Assembly: GCA_027625915.1 (NCBI GenBank)
Contig: JANTQA010000032.1
Coordinates: 11,362,001 to 11,426,000, forward strand
Reading direction: 5' to 3'
Length of the DNA: 64,000 nucleotides
Origin: Anaeramoeba flamelloides
Lineage: Eukaryota > Metamonada > Anaeramoebidae
The notes under the pieces are model-generated. The model did not search any database, was not told the DNA's origin, and saw nothing but the letters and a program-made list of their open reading frames with translations. How positions within the stretch are numbered: the stretch's first letter is position 1; every line of letters begins with the position of its first letter. A program made the position numbers and the translations under genes. Shown here in pieces: positions 46,801-56,296 of this stretch.

Positions 46801-49800
46801 TTTTTTAAAGATTTATTTTCTTATATAATATACTCTGATTCTATTTATCAAAATTTTAATTTAATCAATTATTTCATATAACAGAAAGATGTTTTTAATC
46901 CAATGGGCAAAAAATAGTTAAAAAAAAAAAAAACATAATTTTTGAATTTAAAATTTGAAAATAAAAAGATCTTTATATGTAATAAATTGTTAGATTATAA
47001 ACTCCTTTTAAGGTTTAGAATCTCTGTAATTTGAAAAAAAGATTATCTTGTGTAGTGTGTAGTGACTTGTTAATTTTATTTTTATCTGATCGATCTTGTA
47101 CTTGGTATGGGTTTCAATAGTGTTTCAAAATGGCAATTTTATACAATTTATTTTTTTTTTTTTTCTGAAATACAAATTGAATCTGTAAGACCATATATAT
47201 ATCAGAAGGTAAGTTATAAAAAAAAGTTATTTGTGGGTTTTTGATTGAAATTTTTAATTATGTTGAGGTTTTATTTGGAGCTTTTAAAAAACAATTTTTT
47301 TTTTTCTTTTAGTTAATCAACTAAAAAGTAAATCAAAATTTTCTTCTACAACCCAAAAATCTAAATTTATTCTTAAACACCTACCAATCTATTAACCTTA
47401 CACTCTTCGATTCGGATTTCGGAAAAAAAAAAATAAAATAAATTGTACAAAATTGTCATTTTGAGCTACTATTCAAAACTATACCGAGTACAAGATCAAT
47501 CAGATAAAAATCAAATTAACAAGTCGCCCCCAATACAAGATAATATTTTTTCAAATTTCAGGGATTGTAAACCTTAACTCAAAGTTTTCTAGACAAAAAA
47601 TGATAAAATCACTTTTTTTTTTTTTAAAGAACTGACCAAAATTCGATTCTTTAGAAATAAGAGAAATAATAAACTTACGATTAGAGTCAATAATCATAAA
47701 GGAAATACCTGTAAAAATTATAAATTTAAGAAAAAAATAAAATGTTAAAAATATTTCTCAGCCTCTTTCATTGAAAAAACGTCTGTGCAAAATTTCTCAA
47801 TTTTTTTGGAAAATTAAAATTGTTATCAATAAGATTTTTTAATGCTGAATATTGTTATTTTAAAAGAAATTTTGAGGTCCCAATTTTCTTGATATTTAAT
47901 TGAGTTTTTAAATTTTTTTTTTCGAATTTTCTTTGGAGAAAAAAAATAAGATAAAAAAGAAAAAAAATCAAAAAAAAAAGATGCAAAAAGCAAAAAACAA
48001 AAAAAAAAAAGAAATTTACTAAATCCGAAAAAATGATTCTGATCTAAAAAGTGATAATTGTATTTTGAGAAGAATATATAACATAAATCATAAAAATTGT
48101 TTTTATTTTTCCAATCAAACTGGGTGAATTTTGACAGAAAAGGAGTTTAAAAGGGAATTATCATAAAGAACAAAAGTATTTTCAATACTGAAAATTTAAA
48201 TCTTGCCAAAAACAAAAAAATAAAACTTTATCGTGTTTTTATATTCTCACATGCTTATATTTCTTCAATTTGGAGTAAAACACTTTCTTTCAATCCAAAA
48301 TAAGTTCAATCCAATTTATTTCGATTTTTAGTTGTTGTATAAGCAGTTATATTTACCAAAGTGGTGGTTTTGTTTGTACTTTTAGTAAAAATTACTCATT
48401 TTAATCCATATAATAAAAAAAAAAAAAAAATCAATGAGATCACAAAAAGCGCCAAAGAGTGGCAATACGAAATTGGCATGGTTTTATTCCAAATGAAAAT
48501 TCACAGAGATTTTAATTTTAATTGAGTGTCACCCTTTGGCGCTTTTTTTCTAAAAATGTCTTCGTTTTTTATTTTTAGTTTTGAGGTGGCTATCAAACCT
48601 CAAATACCGATTTTTTTTTGATTGGAATTAAGGACTGATAAAAAAAAGAACTAGTTTTTTTTTTTCATCTTAATTGCTAGGCCTTATCTTTGAACAAAAA
48701 TAAAAACAATTTTAATCTCTAATATTTTTATTTAGATTTTTATAATTATTTAATTTACCAAAATATTAAACATTTTTATCTTTAATAAACTTTATCGTGT
48801 TATAAATTGCATTATTAAATATAATACATAATTTCCATCATTTTTTTTTTCTTTTTTTTTCAATAAAGGTATTCTAATTTAAATCAAATGTTTAGGTATA
48901 AAAGCAACAACTCCAGAGTTTTACATCTTTTTTTTATTTCAACTTTTTTGGAAAGTTCTTTTCCAATTTTATTCCAAAAAAATTAGGAAAAAAATAAAAA
49001 CTAATAAAAAAAAAAAATTCATTGAAAGATCTCAATGACAAAACAAAAGTTACTTGGAATAGAATAATAGTCACTTGAAATCCCAAGTAAATTAGATCTT
49101 GAACCAGATAGTAACAATAATTATTTTTCCACACTTTTGCTTTTTTATTTTTTTCGATTTGTTTTTGGTACGTAATTGTTTTGGAATTTTTTTTTTAATT
49201 ATTGTAAGGCCTATGGTTGATAAATAAATACGTGCCATTCTATTCAGTTTCCAAAAAAAAATTTGTAATTTAATTTTTCTTTCATGAAAAAAAATTGTTC
49301 AATAATTTTTCGTTTACTAACTAAAATTTCTTTTCTTTTTTTTTTAACAAAATTTCAACTTCTGTTTTATTGTGTTTTTAAAATTCTTCCATTAATAAAT
49401 CTCGAGTGGGTGAATTTTTTCCCTTTTTTAATTCTCTGGATTTTAGACCAATTTGCTTCGTAAAATAGATTACTGTTTTTTCATGCTTGAAAAAAGACTA
49501 AAAAATAAATGATTTTCAAAATCCAGATTTTTTCCTTTTAAACTCGAAATCTTCCTTAAATTTTATAATTATTTCAACTTTTTAAATTTCTTCTAATCTA
49601 TATAAATAATGTTTTCCTAATCAATTTATCTTTTTTTTTTTTTTTATTAATCCTTATATAGATTTATTCACCATCAATTGATCAGGAGACAAAGGGTGGT
49701 AAATTAATAAAAGATTTAGTTTGGGATCTTTTTTCTAAATCACAAAATTATTTAATGAAAGGGTGTAGTTCGATGGTTTTAAAGGTAAACAAATGGTGTT

Positions 49801-50048
49801 ATTCTTATAATTTATGGTTCGAAGATCAAAACCAAAATGTAATCCCTATTCCAAAAAATCTGCCGTTAGATGAAATCGATGATAATAAAGACTTTTATGA
49901 AAATTTGAGTGTTAAACTTGGTCTTGGTAAGAAAGTTAATTGCTGGGAATTATTTACCCTTTATCTTGGAATATTGCCTTATGAAATTTGCATTGACTTT
50001 AATTGGAGGTTATATAAAGATATATGTGACCGGGTAATTGAAGATTAA
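37802..50048 (+). CDS. HPS1: HPS1 homologue (BLOC-3 subunit, Rab32/38 GEF), four exons
   Basis: Exons 37802-38139, 42141-42650, 46317-46785 and 49662-50048. All junctions are GT-AG and phase-consistent, giving 567 aa (human HPS1 is 700). Exon 1 encodes a longin-like domain (LQFLVLYSRTGNPIYSKK to KNLFFFRFGL). Exon 2 encodes the second longin-related unit (SLISPLLDNLIRL...NCFEFHKNVISQVEEIL) and a charged linker. Exon 3 ends with [20 protein letters not shown], nearly the diagnostic HPS1 block ([20 protein letters not shown]). Exon 4 adds [16 protein letters not shown] (HPS1 CSYFLWFEN) and [13 protein letters not shown] (HPS1 CYELLALHLSVIP). In animals HPS1-HPS4 activates Rab32/38 for lysosome-related organelles. 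Mon1 shares the longin fold, but the exon 3-4 blocks fit HPS1. Introns of 4.0, 3.7 and 2.9 kb are filled with transposon repeats. The intron 1 acceptor (AAAAAAG) lacks a pyrimidine tract, so that boundary is less certain. Confidence 0.87.
38336..38890 (+). pseudogene. Decayed coding trace in HPS1 intron 1, possibly Vps39/CNH-like
   Basis: Protein-like stretches in shifting plus frames: SVYLLNDRIKTIPIPIPLQN, FLYICTKKALFRMF, then (after an A8 run) RYRILLEYSQFRLQTPREKH, and later CLEELKILESYLWPNLNVK to a TAA near 38890. The first part loosely resembles the end of a CNH propeller in Vps39-like proteins (QSIPLQ...IYVAS...VWRL). That likeness is weak. It is either a dead gene fragment or an unrelated relic. 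Confidence 0.3.
39008..40701 (+). mobile_element. 1.25-kb TTAAGGAAGTRAGTAC-ended element, copy 2, with nested insertion
   Basis: Left end TTTAAGGAAGTAAGTACATT, right end ATGTACTTACTCCCTTAA (inverse). Same internal order as 36362-37617. It is interrupted by a 458-bp element at 39975-40432: comparison with copy 1 shows AAGAATTAAAA on one side and AGAAGTAATTATAT on the other joined without it. Lies in HPS1 intron 1. Confidence 0.75.
39975..40432. mobile_element. 458-bp CTGYTGAGAG-ended DNA element nested in a repeat
   Basis: Terminal inverted repeats of about 80 bp: CTGTTGAGAGAAAAATGCTG at the left and CTGCTGAGAGAAAAATTTTG as the inverse of the right end. Both contain GGGAACATT further in. It is flanked on both sides by TAA (39972-39974 and 40433-40435), which fits a TA or TAA target duplication. 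No transposase frame is seen. Confidence 0.75.
41175..41275 (-). mobile_element. Terminal fragment of the TTAAGGAAGTRAGTAC-ended family
   Basis: Inverted copy of the last 100 bases of the family: TTAAGGAAGTGGGTAAATTT, TTGAGTGTCACTGG, AAATCATTTCTTTAAC. Compare the inverse of 40600-40701. No internal sequence follows. Lies in HPS1 intron 1. Confidence 0.6.
43160..44822 (-). mobile_element. 1.1-kb dispersed repeat, copy 2, split by a nested element
   Basis: Inverted copy of 29455-30520, comprising 43160-44150 and 44736-44822. The two pieces are separated by a complete AAGGTATTTCC-type element (44151-44735). Joining across the insertion recreates ACAAAATTATATAAATTGC (inverse), matching copy 1. 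Lies in HPS1 intron 2. Confidence 0.65.
44151..44735. mobile_element. AAGGTATTTYCAAAAAAGTGG element family, copy 3
   Basis: A 585-bp element with intact ends: TAAGGTATTTCCAAAAAAGT at the left and the inverse of TTCTTGGAAATAGCTTA at the right, flanked by TATA/TA. It is inserted in the 43160-44822 repeat and is therefore younger than it. Confidence 0.8.
44825..45440. mobile_element. AAGGTATTTYCAAAAAAGTGG element family, copy 4 (incomplete)
   Basis: Left end missing. Internal blocks CAATTTTCACAGCTAAAAAA and ATATCTTTTATTTATGTAAT are present, and the right end is TAAAGTTACCCTGC. About 220 bases of unrelated sequence (about 45115-45340) separate the two parts. It lies directly between copies 3 and 5. 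Confidence 0.6.
45442..46027. mobile_element. AAGGTATTTYCAAAAAAGTGG element family, copy 5
   Basis: A 586-bp, complete element: TAAGGTATTTCCAAAAAAGT at the left and CTTTTTTGGAAATATCTTA at the right. (AT)n tracts follow at about 46032 and 46066. It ends about 290 bases before HPS1 exon 3. Confidence 0.8.
46991..47593. mobile_element. 603-bp long-inverted-repeat element (relative of the 4792-5890 palindrome)
   Basis: Arms of about 290 bp meet near 47300. The left arm contains GATTATCTTGTGTAGTG, GACTTGTTAATTTTATTTTT and TCTTGTACTTGGTATGG. The right arm has the inverse of ATATTATCTTGTATTGG, GACTTGTTAATTTGATTTTT and TCTTGTACTCGGTATAG. It lies in HPS1 intron 3. Confidence 0.7.
48443..48552. mobile_element. 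110-bp hairpin MITE
   Basis: CAAAAAGCGCCAAAGAGTGG at the left pairs with CACCCTTTGGCGCTTTTTTT at the right. The GCGCC core stands out in AT-rich intron sequence. No second copy is seen in the window. Lies in HPS1 intron 3. Confidence 0.6.
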
Positions 50049-50517
50049 TGTAATAAAAATATTATTATAATCAATAAATAAGCAGAGATGGTTTTATTCT
50101 TGAATTTTTTAAAACAATGATTATTAACATTATAATTTTGTTAAATATGATTTATATACATAAATTTAATTGAATTAGCATCATTTTCAATTTTCTATTT
50201 ATTTTCTTATTTTTTTTTAAATTCAGTTTATTTTCTTGATTGTTTTTATTTCTTTATTATTTCTTTTTTTGAATAGTTTTTTAAATCAAATATTTATTTA
50301 TCTCTTATTTCTCTTTATATTCTTTTTTTTTTTTACAGATTATTTAGTGTTTTTATTTTTGTTATTAAAAAGTAAAAGGTAAATAAGAGTAATGCCTAAT
50401 GGACAATTTTTCAAAAAAAAATAAATGAAAATGCAATTGATCGATATTATAAACAAAGATATTCTCAAAAAATTTTTACAATGAAGAAAAATTCTGGTTT
50501 TTATATAAACTTTGTTA

Positions 50518-51041
50518 CTGTCAAAGTTGCCCAAAAAAATTTTCAAATATCATTTATTTTTTTAGAATTGACCTTCTAGGAATAAATAAGAAATAAAAAG
50601 AATAATACACATTAGAAAATTGTTGATATCCTTATGAATTAAATTTAATCACTCAATAGATTTTCTCAAAAATTAAAAAATTATATTTCTTAGGGCAATA
50701 TTGAGCAAAACAACAATGTTCTTGTTTGTCATCTCAATTGAAGATCAAATAAAATTCGAATATTAATGAATATATTTTCTTTTCATTCATTTTCTCTTTT
50801 TAGTAAACTTTAGAATAACCTATTTTTACTTAGTGGTTATCGATATTGAAATAGAAAAAAATAGGAAAAACAATTAGATATCAATAAAAGATAAAAAAAA
50901 AAAAAAAAGTGAAACTCGAAAAAATAAAAAAATGATTTCAATTTTGAAATTAGTAAAAAATAATTTTATTCTCCTAATATCAAGCAAAACACTTTAAACA
51001 CGTGTATTCCATCCATATTGCAACTTGGACTATTTGAATGG
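50518..51041. mobile_element. CAGTCAAAG-ended element family, copy 3
   Basis: Left end CTGTCAAAGTTGCCC and right end GCAACTTGGACTATTTGAATGG in the positions of the family ends. Internal blocks (ATAATACACATTAGAAAATT, ATAGATTTTCTCAAAAATTA) match 13585-14095. About 520 bp. Confidence 0.65.
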
Positions 51042-52570
51042 AAATTGGTTTAGTTCAAGGTTGGAATTTTGTTGTTTTCAATCATAAAAATTTGTTAAAA
51101 AAAGTATCAATATAAAATACTAGAGAATATGTTTCAGATCAATCACAAAATATCAAAATTAACTGTTGATATAAAATTGGCCCAATTTGTGATAGTTAAA
51201 AGATGTATATCTTTTTCCTTTATTTTAATTAAACTCGATTGGTATTTTCGTAATAATTATTAGGTTAAATTATACCCAATAATTTGAAATTTTAAATATT
51301 ATTTCAAAAAATTCTTAAAATGATAAGTGATGATTCTCCATTTCTAGGTTGGTGTTGTTTCTAGAACAGTTAGCAGAAATGTGAGGGGAGTGAGTTTTCT
51401 CGGAAATTTATTCATTAGTTGGCTTTTTAATGTTGTGGTATGCGATACCTAGTAAAATATTTGTAAACAAAAAAGGAAAATATTTATCAATGAAAATTTT
51501 AAAATAATCACTTTTATATTTGATTTAAATTATGTTACCCAAATCTAAAGTATTGGAAAATCTCAAGAAAAATAAAAATATTAATTTCTGAAGTTATTTT
51601 TGGAAATAAAAACTTTTTCCAAAAGGTTTACACTTCATATTGTTATTGAAAGTGGTTTTACCCATCTTTAATTGGTTTTTATGTAGATATTAATTATTGA
51701 TTTTTAGAGAAAAATTATTTTTTTCCAATAATTAGTTTCTTTTCCTTTTTTCTTTTGTTTATTGATTTATTTCTAAGCAATTCTTTTTTTTTTTTTTTCA
51801 TTTTTTTTCAATTTCTGATTCTTTTCTTTTTAAGATTTTTTTATTATATCAATTTGAAAACAAATAGGATCTTAGGTTATACCCAGTAATATTAAGAAAT
51901 GTGAGATCATACCATGTCGATTAAAATATATTTTTATTTATTCACAAAAAAAGTTTCAAATTAACTTTTTTCATTGAAACCTCATTAAGAAAATAAATAC
52001 TCTTTTCAATAATTGGGGTTTGTTTGTTTTTTGTTTTCTTTTTTAGTTTTTCATTTTATGGTGAATAATTTTTAAAATATCTTACTTTTATTTATTCGGG
52101 GTGATTAAAAAGAGGGTTTTTAAGCGGCATTAAATATTAGTTATTATTGGAGATTTAATTTTTTTTTTTTTTTTTTGGTTTATTATTTTGATTGAATCCG
52201 AATTTTTTAAATATAATTTTGTGAGTTCCGAGAAATATTGTTTATGAAAAAAGTTAGAAGAGGGAAGTTAAAATATACAAAATCATAATTTAGTATTCTC
52301 AAAGTTGGTTGCTATAACGTTACCAATGCTACCGGGAAATTTTTTAAATATCAAATTTTGATGTTTTTATCGATTTTTAAAAAATTTTAGGGAAGCTTTA
52401 AATAGACTGTAAGAAAATATATAAGAATAAAAAGAGATTGCATAAACAAATCAAGATGATAAATTTTAATCCCATTCTAGAAAAGTCTTTGGTTAAAGAT
52501 TTATCAAGAAAACACTGGTGTTGAAAATAAAAAGTAATTGAATTTCAGTAAGATTATCATTTTTTAAATA

Positions 52571-52764
52571 CAGTCGGTTTCACTTTTAAGGCACAAACTT
52601 TCAACGAAATTTAAGGCAAAATAAAAATCTCAAATTAAAGCACAAAATTCAAATTCTAGTAAAATAAATTGAAAAAAAAAATTCAAAATTTTGAGCCTTA
52701 ATTTGAGATTTTTTTGTGCCTTAAATTTTGTTGAAAGTTTGTGTCTTAAAAGTGAAACTGACTG
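52571..52764. mobile_element. CAGTCRGTTTCACTTTTAAGG MITE, copy 1
   Basis: A 194-bp near-palindrome. Starts CAGTCGGTTTCACTTTTAAG, ends with the inverse AAGTGAAACTGACTG, and is flanked by TA on both sides. Inner subterminal repeats TTTGTGCCTTAAATTTYGTT occur in both arms. These are the CAGT ends and TA target of Tc1/mariner-derived MITEs. Confidence 0.85.
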
Positions 52765-53348
52765 TACTGAAATCTTTTGATTTCATTTTGGATTTCATGT
52801 TTAACTAAAAATATCACATAATAAAAAAGAGATCAATATATATAAAAAAAAGAATCCAGTTGATAAATTATGATCTGTTGTATGAGGGTTAAATAGAAAA
52901 ATGGCTAAAAGAAGTCAAAACTTTTTCTCATATATTATTACAATAACTGTAAAATCTAAAATTTGAGTTAACATAAGGACGAAATTGTCGTAAGAAATTT
53001 AAAGCAAACAACATTTTGGGAAAAACAGTAAAACGGGAAAAAAGTTTAAACATTGTTTTTAATTCGAAACCAGTATTGAAACCTAACTGAAAATGAAAAG
53101 TAAGAGATATTCATAATAAAAAATAAAGGATATAAACACAAAATGGAGGACTCAAGACACTAACAGTTTTTTTAACACTAGCTTCTGTTTGAGTTTTGAT
53201 TCATTGATCAATTATTAAATTTGTTGAAAAAATTGACCTTTTTTATGTATCTCCAAAACCAAAAACCGATTCTGTGAAAAGAGAATGTCCCATTTCCATT
53301 TGTTAATATCTTTGTTATAATAAGGTAACGGATTAATTTTTCCAGTTA

Positions 53349-53545
53349 CAGTCAGTTTCACTTTTAAGGTACAAATTTTCAACGAAATTTAAGGCACAAA
53401 AAAAATCTCAAATTAAGGCACAATATTCAAATTCTAGTAAAAATAAATTGTAAAAAAAATGATTACAAATTTTGTGCCTTAATTTGAGAGTTTTTTGTGC
53501 CTTAAATTTCGTTGAAAGTTTGTGCCTTAAAAGTGAAACCGACTG
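53349..53545. mobile_element. CAGTCRGTTTCACTTTTAAGG MITE, copy 2
   Basis: A 197-bp element with the same ends and TA flanks. Its right TA (53546-53547) is shared with the left edge of the larger element at 53548-55067, so one inserted at or next to the other's target. Confidence 0.85.
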
Positions 53546-53547
53546 TA

Positions 53548-55067
53548 AGGATTCTCCGAATTTTATTCTCTGTGGGTACTATAATTACATATCACAAGTA
53601 AAATAAAACATTTGATTGATTATATCTTAAAGGAAAGCCAAAATATTCCTATTTTAGGATTTTTGAGGAAAATTAAAAAAAACAGTTTTTGATCAAAAAC
53701 TTGTATGACTTTTCAAACAAAACAAGGTAAATTTAAAATCGATTTTTTTTACCCCTTGGAAAACTTTCACTCCGGATTAAATTGATGTATGTTTATTCCC
53801 TTACCTTTTATTCGATAATACTTGAATATAAAGTGGAGGGACTGTACTCCAGAGACTTTTGGATTTTTAATTTTTAGTTGAAAAATTATTGAAATTTTGT
53901 AAAATTTTAAAATTTGGAAATGATCTTGACTCTTTTATATTTTCATCCACAAATTTGGTTTCGATGGTTAAAATGGTTAAAAGAGTTTTTTATTTTTTTT
54001 TATTTTACAATTTTTAAATATTTTAATTTGACAAAAAATTTGTTTTTAATTTTGTGAAACAAGAAATAAGATTTTTAAAAACTAACTTCAAAAAGGCTGA
54101 AAACCTTTTACTTTCAAATTTCTTTGGTTTGGAAAAAAAAAAGAAACCAAAAATCATTTGCGAAACTCCATTATCAAATTCAAAAAATCCCTTGATGTGG
54201 AAAACAAAAACTTTTTTATTACCAATCTGAACAGCACAGCCCATTGAAATTTTAGATGGGAAGAGAAAAGGAATTAGAAAGTTTGGTATTTTGAATGATA
54301 TCACATACCAATAATAGTCACTTTCAAAGGCACTCTCATAATCGACTAGAAATAAAGAAACCCAAACTACCTTCCTATTGTAAACAAGCTGATCTCTTCA
54401 CTTATCACATTTACAGTCAGTTTCACTTTTAAGGCACAAACTTTCTACAAAATTTAAGGCACACAAAAAATTCCAAATTAAGGCACAATTTTTCTGGATT
54501 TTTTTTTTCTCAATTTATATTCCCAGAATCTGAATTTTTGTGCCTTAATTTGGGATTTTTTTTGTGCCTTAAATTTCGTAGAAAGTTTGTGCCTTAAAAG
54601 TGAAACTGACTGTACTAAAATTGAGAGAAGACACAGCACTAACCCAAACATACAAAAACCCCAAAACAAAGGGGAAAAGGAAACAGAATGGGTTTATTGA
54701 TCCCAAAGATTGCAAAATTGAAAAAGTTCAGAAACCATTTCCCTACACTTTCATTTTGAAACACCAACGAAACAGAAATCTATCCCAAAATAAATAAATA
54801 ACAAAGAATCTGGATTTAGACCAACTGCAATGGGAAGAAAGGTAGTGGATTCTTAATTTTGAAGAATCGTTGGAGAGAGGTGTGGTTAAAATGACAAAGA
54901 TGTTAAAATTTATCAAAAAATGGGTTTGCCTTTCTCACTTTTTTTGAAAGAAAAATCTTATTTTTTCGAGTTAAAAAGATCTATTTACTCAACCAGATTT
55001 TAAGTTTATAAATATGTTTTTACACACCAAACGAGTATTCACAGATCATGAAATTCGGAGAATCCTT
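53548..55067 (-). mobile_element. Tc1/mariner-type DNA transposon relic with transposase remnant
   Basis: About 1.5 kb with terminal inverted repeats AGGATTCTCCGAATTT (53548) and AAATTCGGAGAATCCT (to 55066), flanked by TA on both sides. On the minus strand 54397-54023 is open for 125 codons. It reads VVWVSLFLVDYESAFESDYY then LFPSKISMGCAVQIGNKKV and FVFHIKGFFE. This follows the Tc1/mariner catalytic pattern (FxDESxF...YVW; K.SVMVWGxxxxxGKxPLxFI.G). Further toward 53830 SLEYSPSTLYS may be the remains of the SPDLNPIE block. A 199-bp MITE is inserted at 54414, and the N-terminal part lies in broken frames. It is a dead element, old enough to have lost frame but with readable ends. Confidence 0.6.
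54414..54612. mobile_element. CAGTCRGTTTCACTTTTAAGG MITE, copy 3
   Basis: A 199-bp element, CAGTCAGTTTCACTTTTAAG to AAGTGAAACTGACTG, TA on both sides. It is inserted inside the transposon relic 53548-55067 and is younger than it. Its centre differs from copies 1 and 2 while the ends are almost identical. Confidence 0.85.
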
Positions 55068-55714
55068 AATTTGTTTCTTCATCAAATTAATTTTAGTATT
55101 CCTTTGTGGTATTGTTTTCAATTAAAAAACCTGTTGTGAACTTTTTTTCCTGTTTCACTTTTTTTCTAAAGTGTTTCCCACCAAGTAGAAATTTTGATCT
55201 CAAGGCCTTTGAAATTTCATAAAGCTTAAAAGAGAAGAAGCTGGCTTATTATTGTTTACCCAATTTTTTGTAACAACAGCTGGTTTCTAAAATTTAAAAA
55301 CAACTCATCATTTTGAATTTCTTTTGAGTGAATTTTTTTCCATAAATAAAAAAAATCCTTATCAAAATAAAATACAAAAATATTTGATAAAATTAATCAA
55401 TCCAGTTGAGAATCACAAATTAATTATTCACTCAAACCGCCAAACACAAAACCATCACTAAACTTTTATTTTCTCACATATATCTGAAAATAACAGAAAT
55501 GAAAATTATAATCGTAACCACAAAAAAGTGACTTAATAAGAAATAAAACAAGGTTTTTTTTATCGGAACATAAGTATTCAAACACAAAAGGGTGAACAGT
55601 CTCTTTTTTTGTCATACAAAATGGGATAAAATCATCATTTCTTGAAAGTTTCTATTTTTCTCTTGATTGGCTTTTTTCCAAATTTTGGTTTGTATTTAAT
55701 TACACTCCCTTAAG

Positions 55715-56265
55715 ATGATAGAATTACCAACTGCACTGAATGTAAATTTATCAATAATGTCAATTATTGTTATTGTTGGTGCAACTGTTGTAAGCGTAGC
55801 AAAATTTTTATTTACGATCTTCAAATTATCCAAAACACATCCCTTACTCCTGGCTGTAAGCTTTCTCTCATTGGGGTGGTTTTATTGTTATTCAATGATT
55901 TCTGTGGTTATTGGGTTTAAGCCAGATGGGGCTTTGCAAACATTAATGAGAGGATCCTTTGTCTTGGGTGCGATCTTAATGGGCACAGGCCCATTTATCA
56001 TCCTGTGTCCGACTCGCCCAACCTTTACAAAACTACACACAATGGCGATCAGGAGGACAGAGCCAAACCCAAAACTAGATAAGCACCCACTTGGCGCTGC
56101 AATTTTCTTTTTGATTCTTATTGCTCAAGTTTTTATTGAGTATTCTCTTGTTTATGTTTTAAACAATGTTTTGAAGGTAAAAATCATTCTTCAAAGTTTT
56201 TAAGAAAAATAAAAAACAAAAACACAAGACAAAAGACAAAAACAAAAGACAAAAACAATAACAAA

Positions 56266-56296
<31 letters not shown>

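Larger units (their letters stand above)
50049..55714. other. Spacer between HPS1 and the membrane-longin-SPRY gene
   Basis: Contains repeat copies (50518-51041, 52571-52764, 53349-53545) and a transposase-bearing relic (53548-55067) with a MITE in it. The stretches 50049-50517, 51042-52570 and 55068-55714 show no gene or recognised repeat. The last should contain the promoter of the downstream gene. Confidence 0.5.

Noticed and set aside
49755-50048. Independent small gene starting at the ATG at 49755
   Set aside because: Coding sequence continues upstream in frame to an acceptor at 49661 and completes the HPS1 C-terminus.
54600-54797. Plus-strand Lys-rich open frame next to the MITE
   Set aside because: It starts inside the MITE terminal repeat and is not ATG-anchored as a gene; the minus strand carries the better-supported transposase trace.
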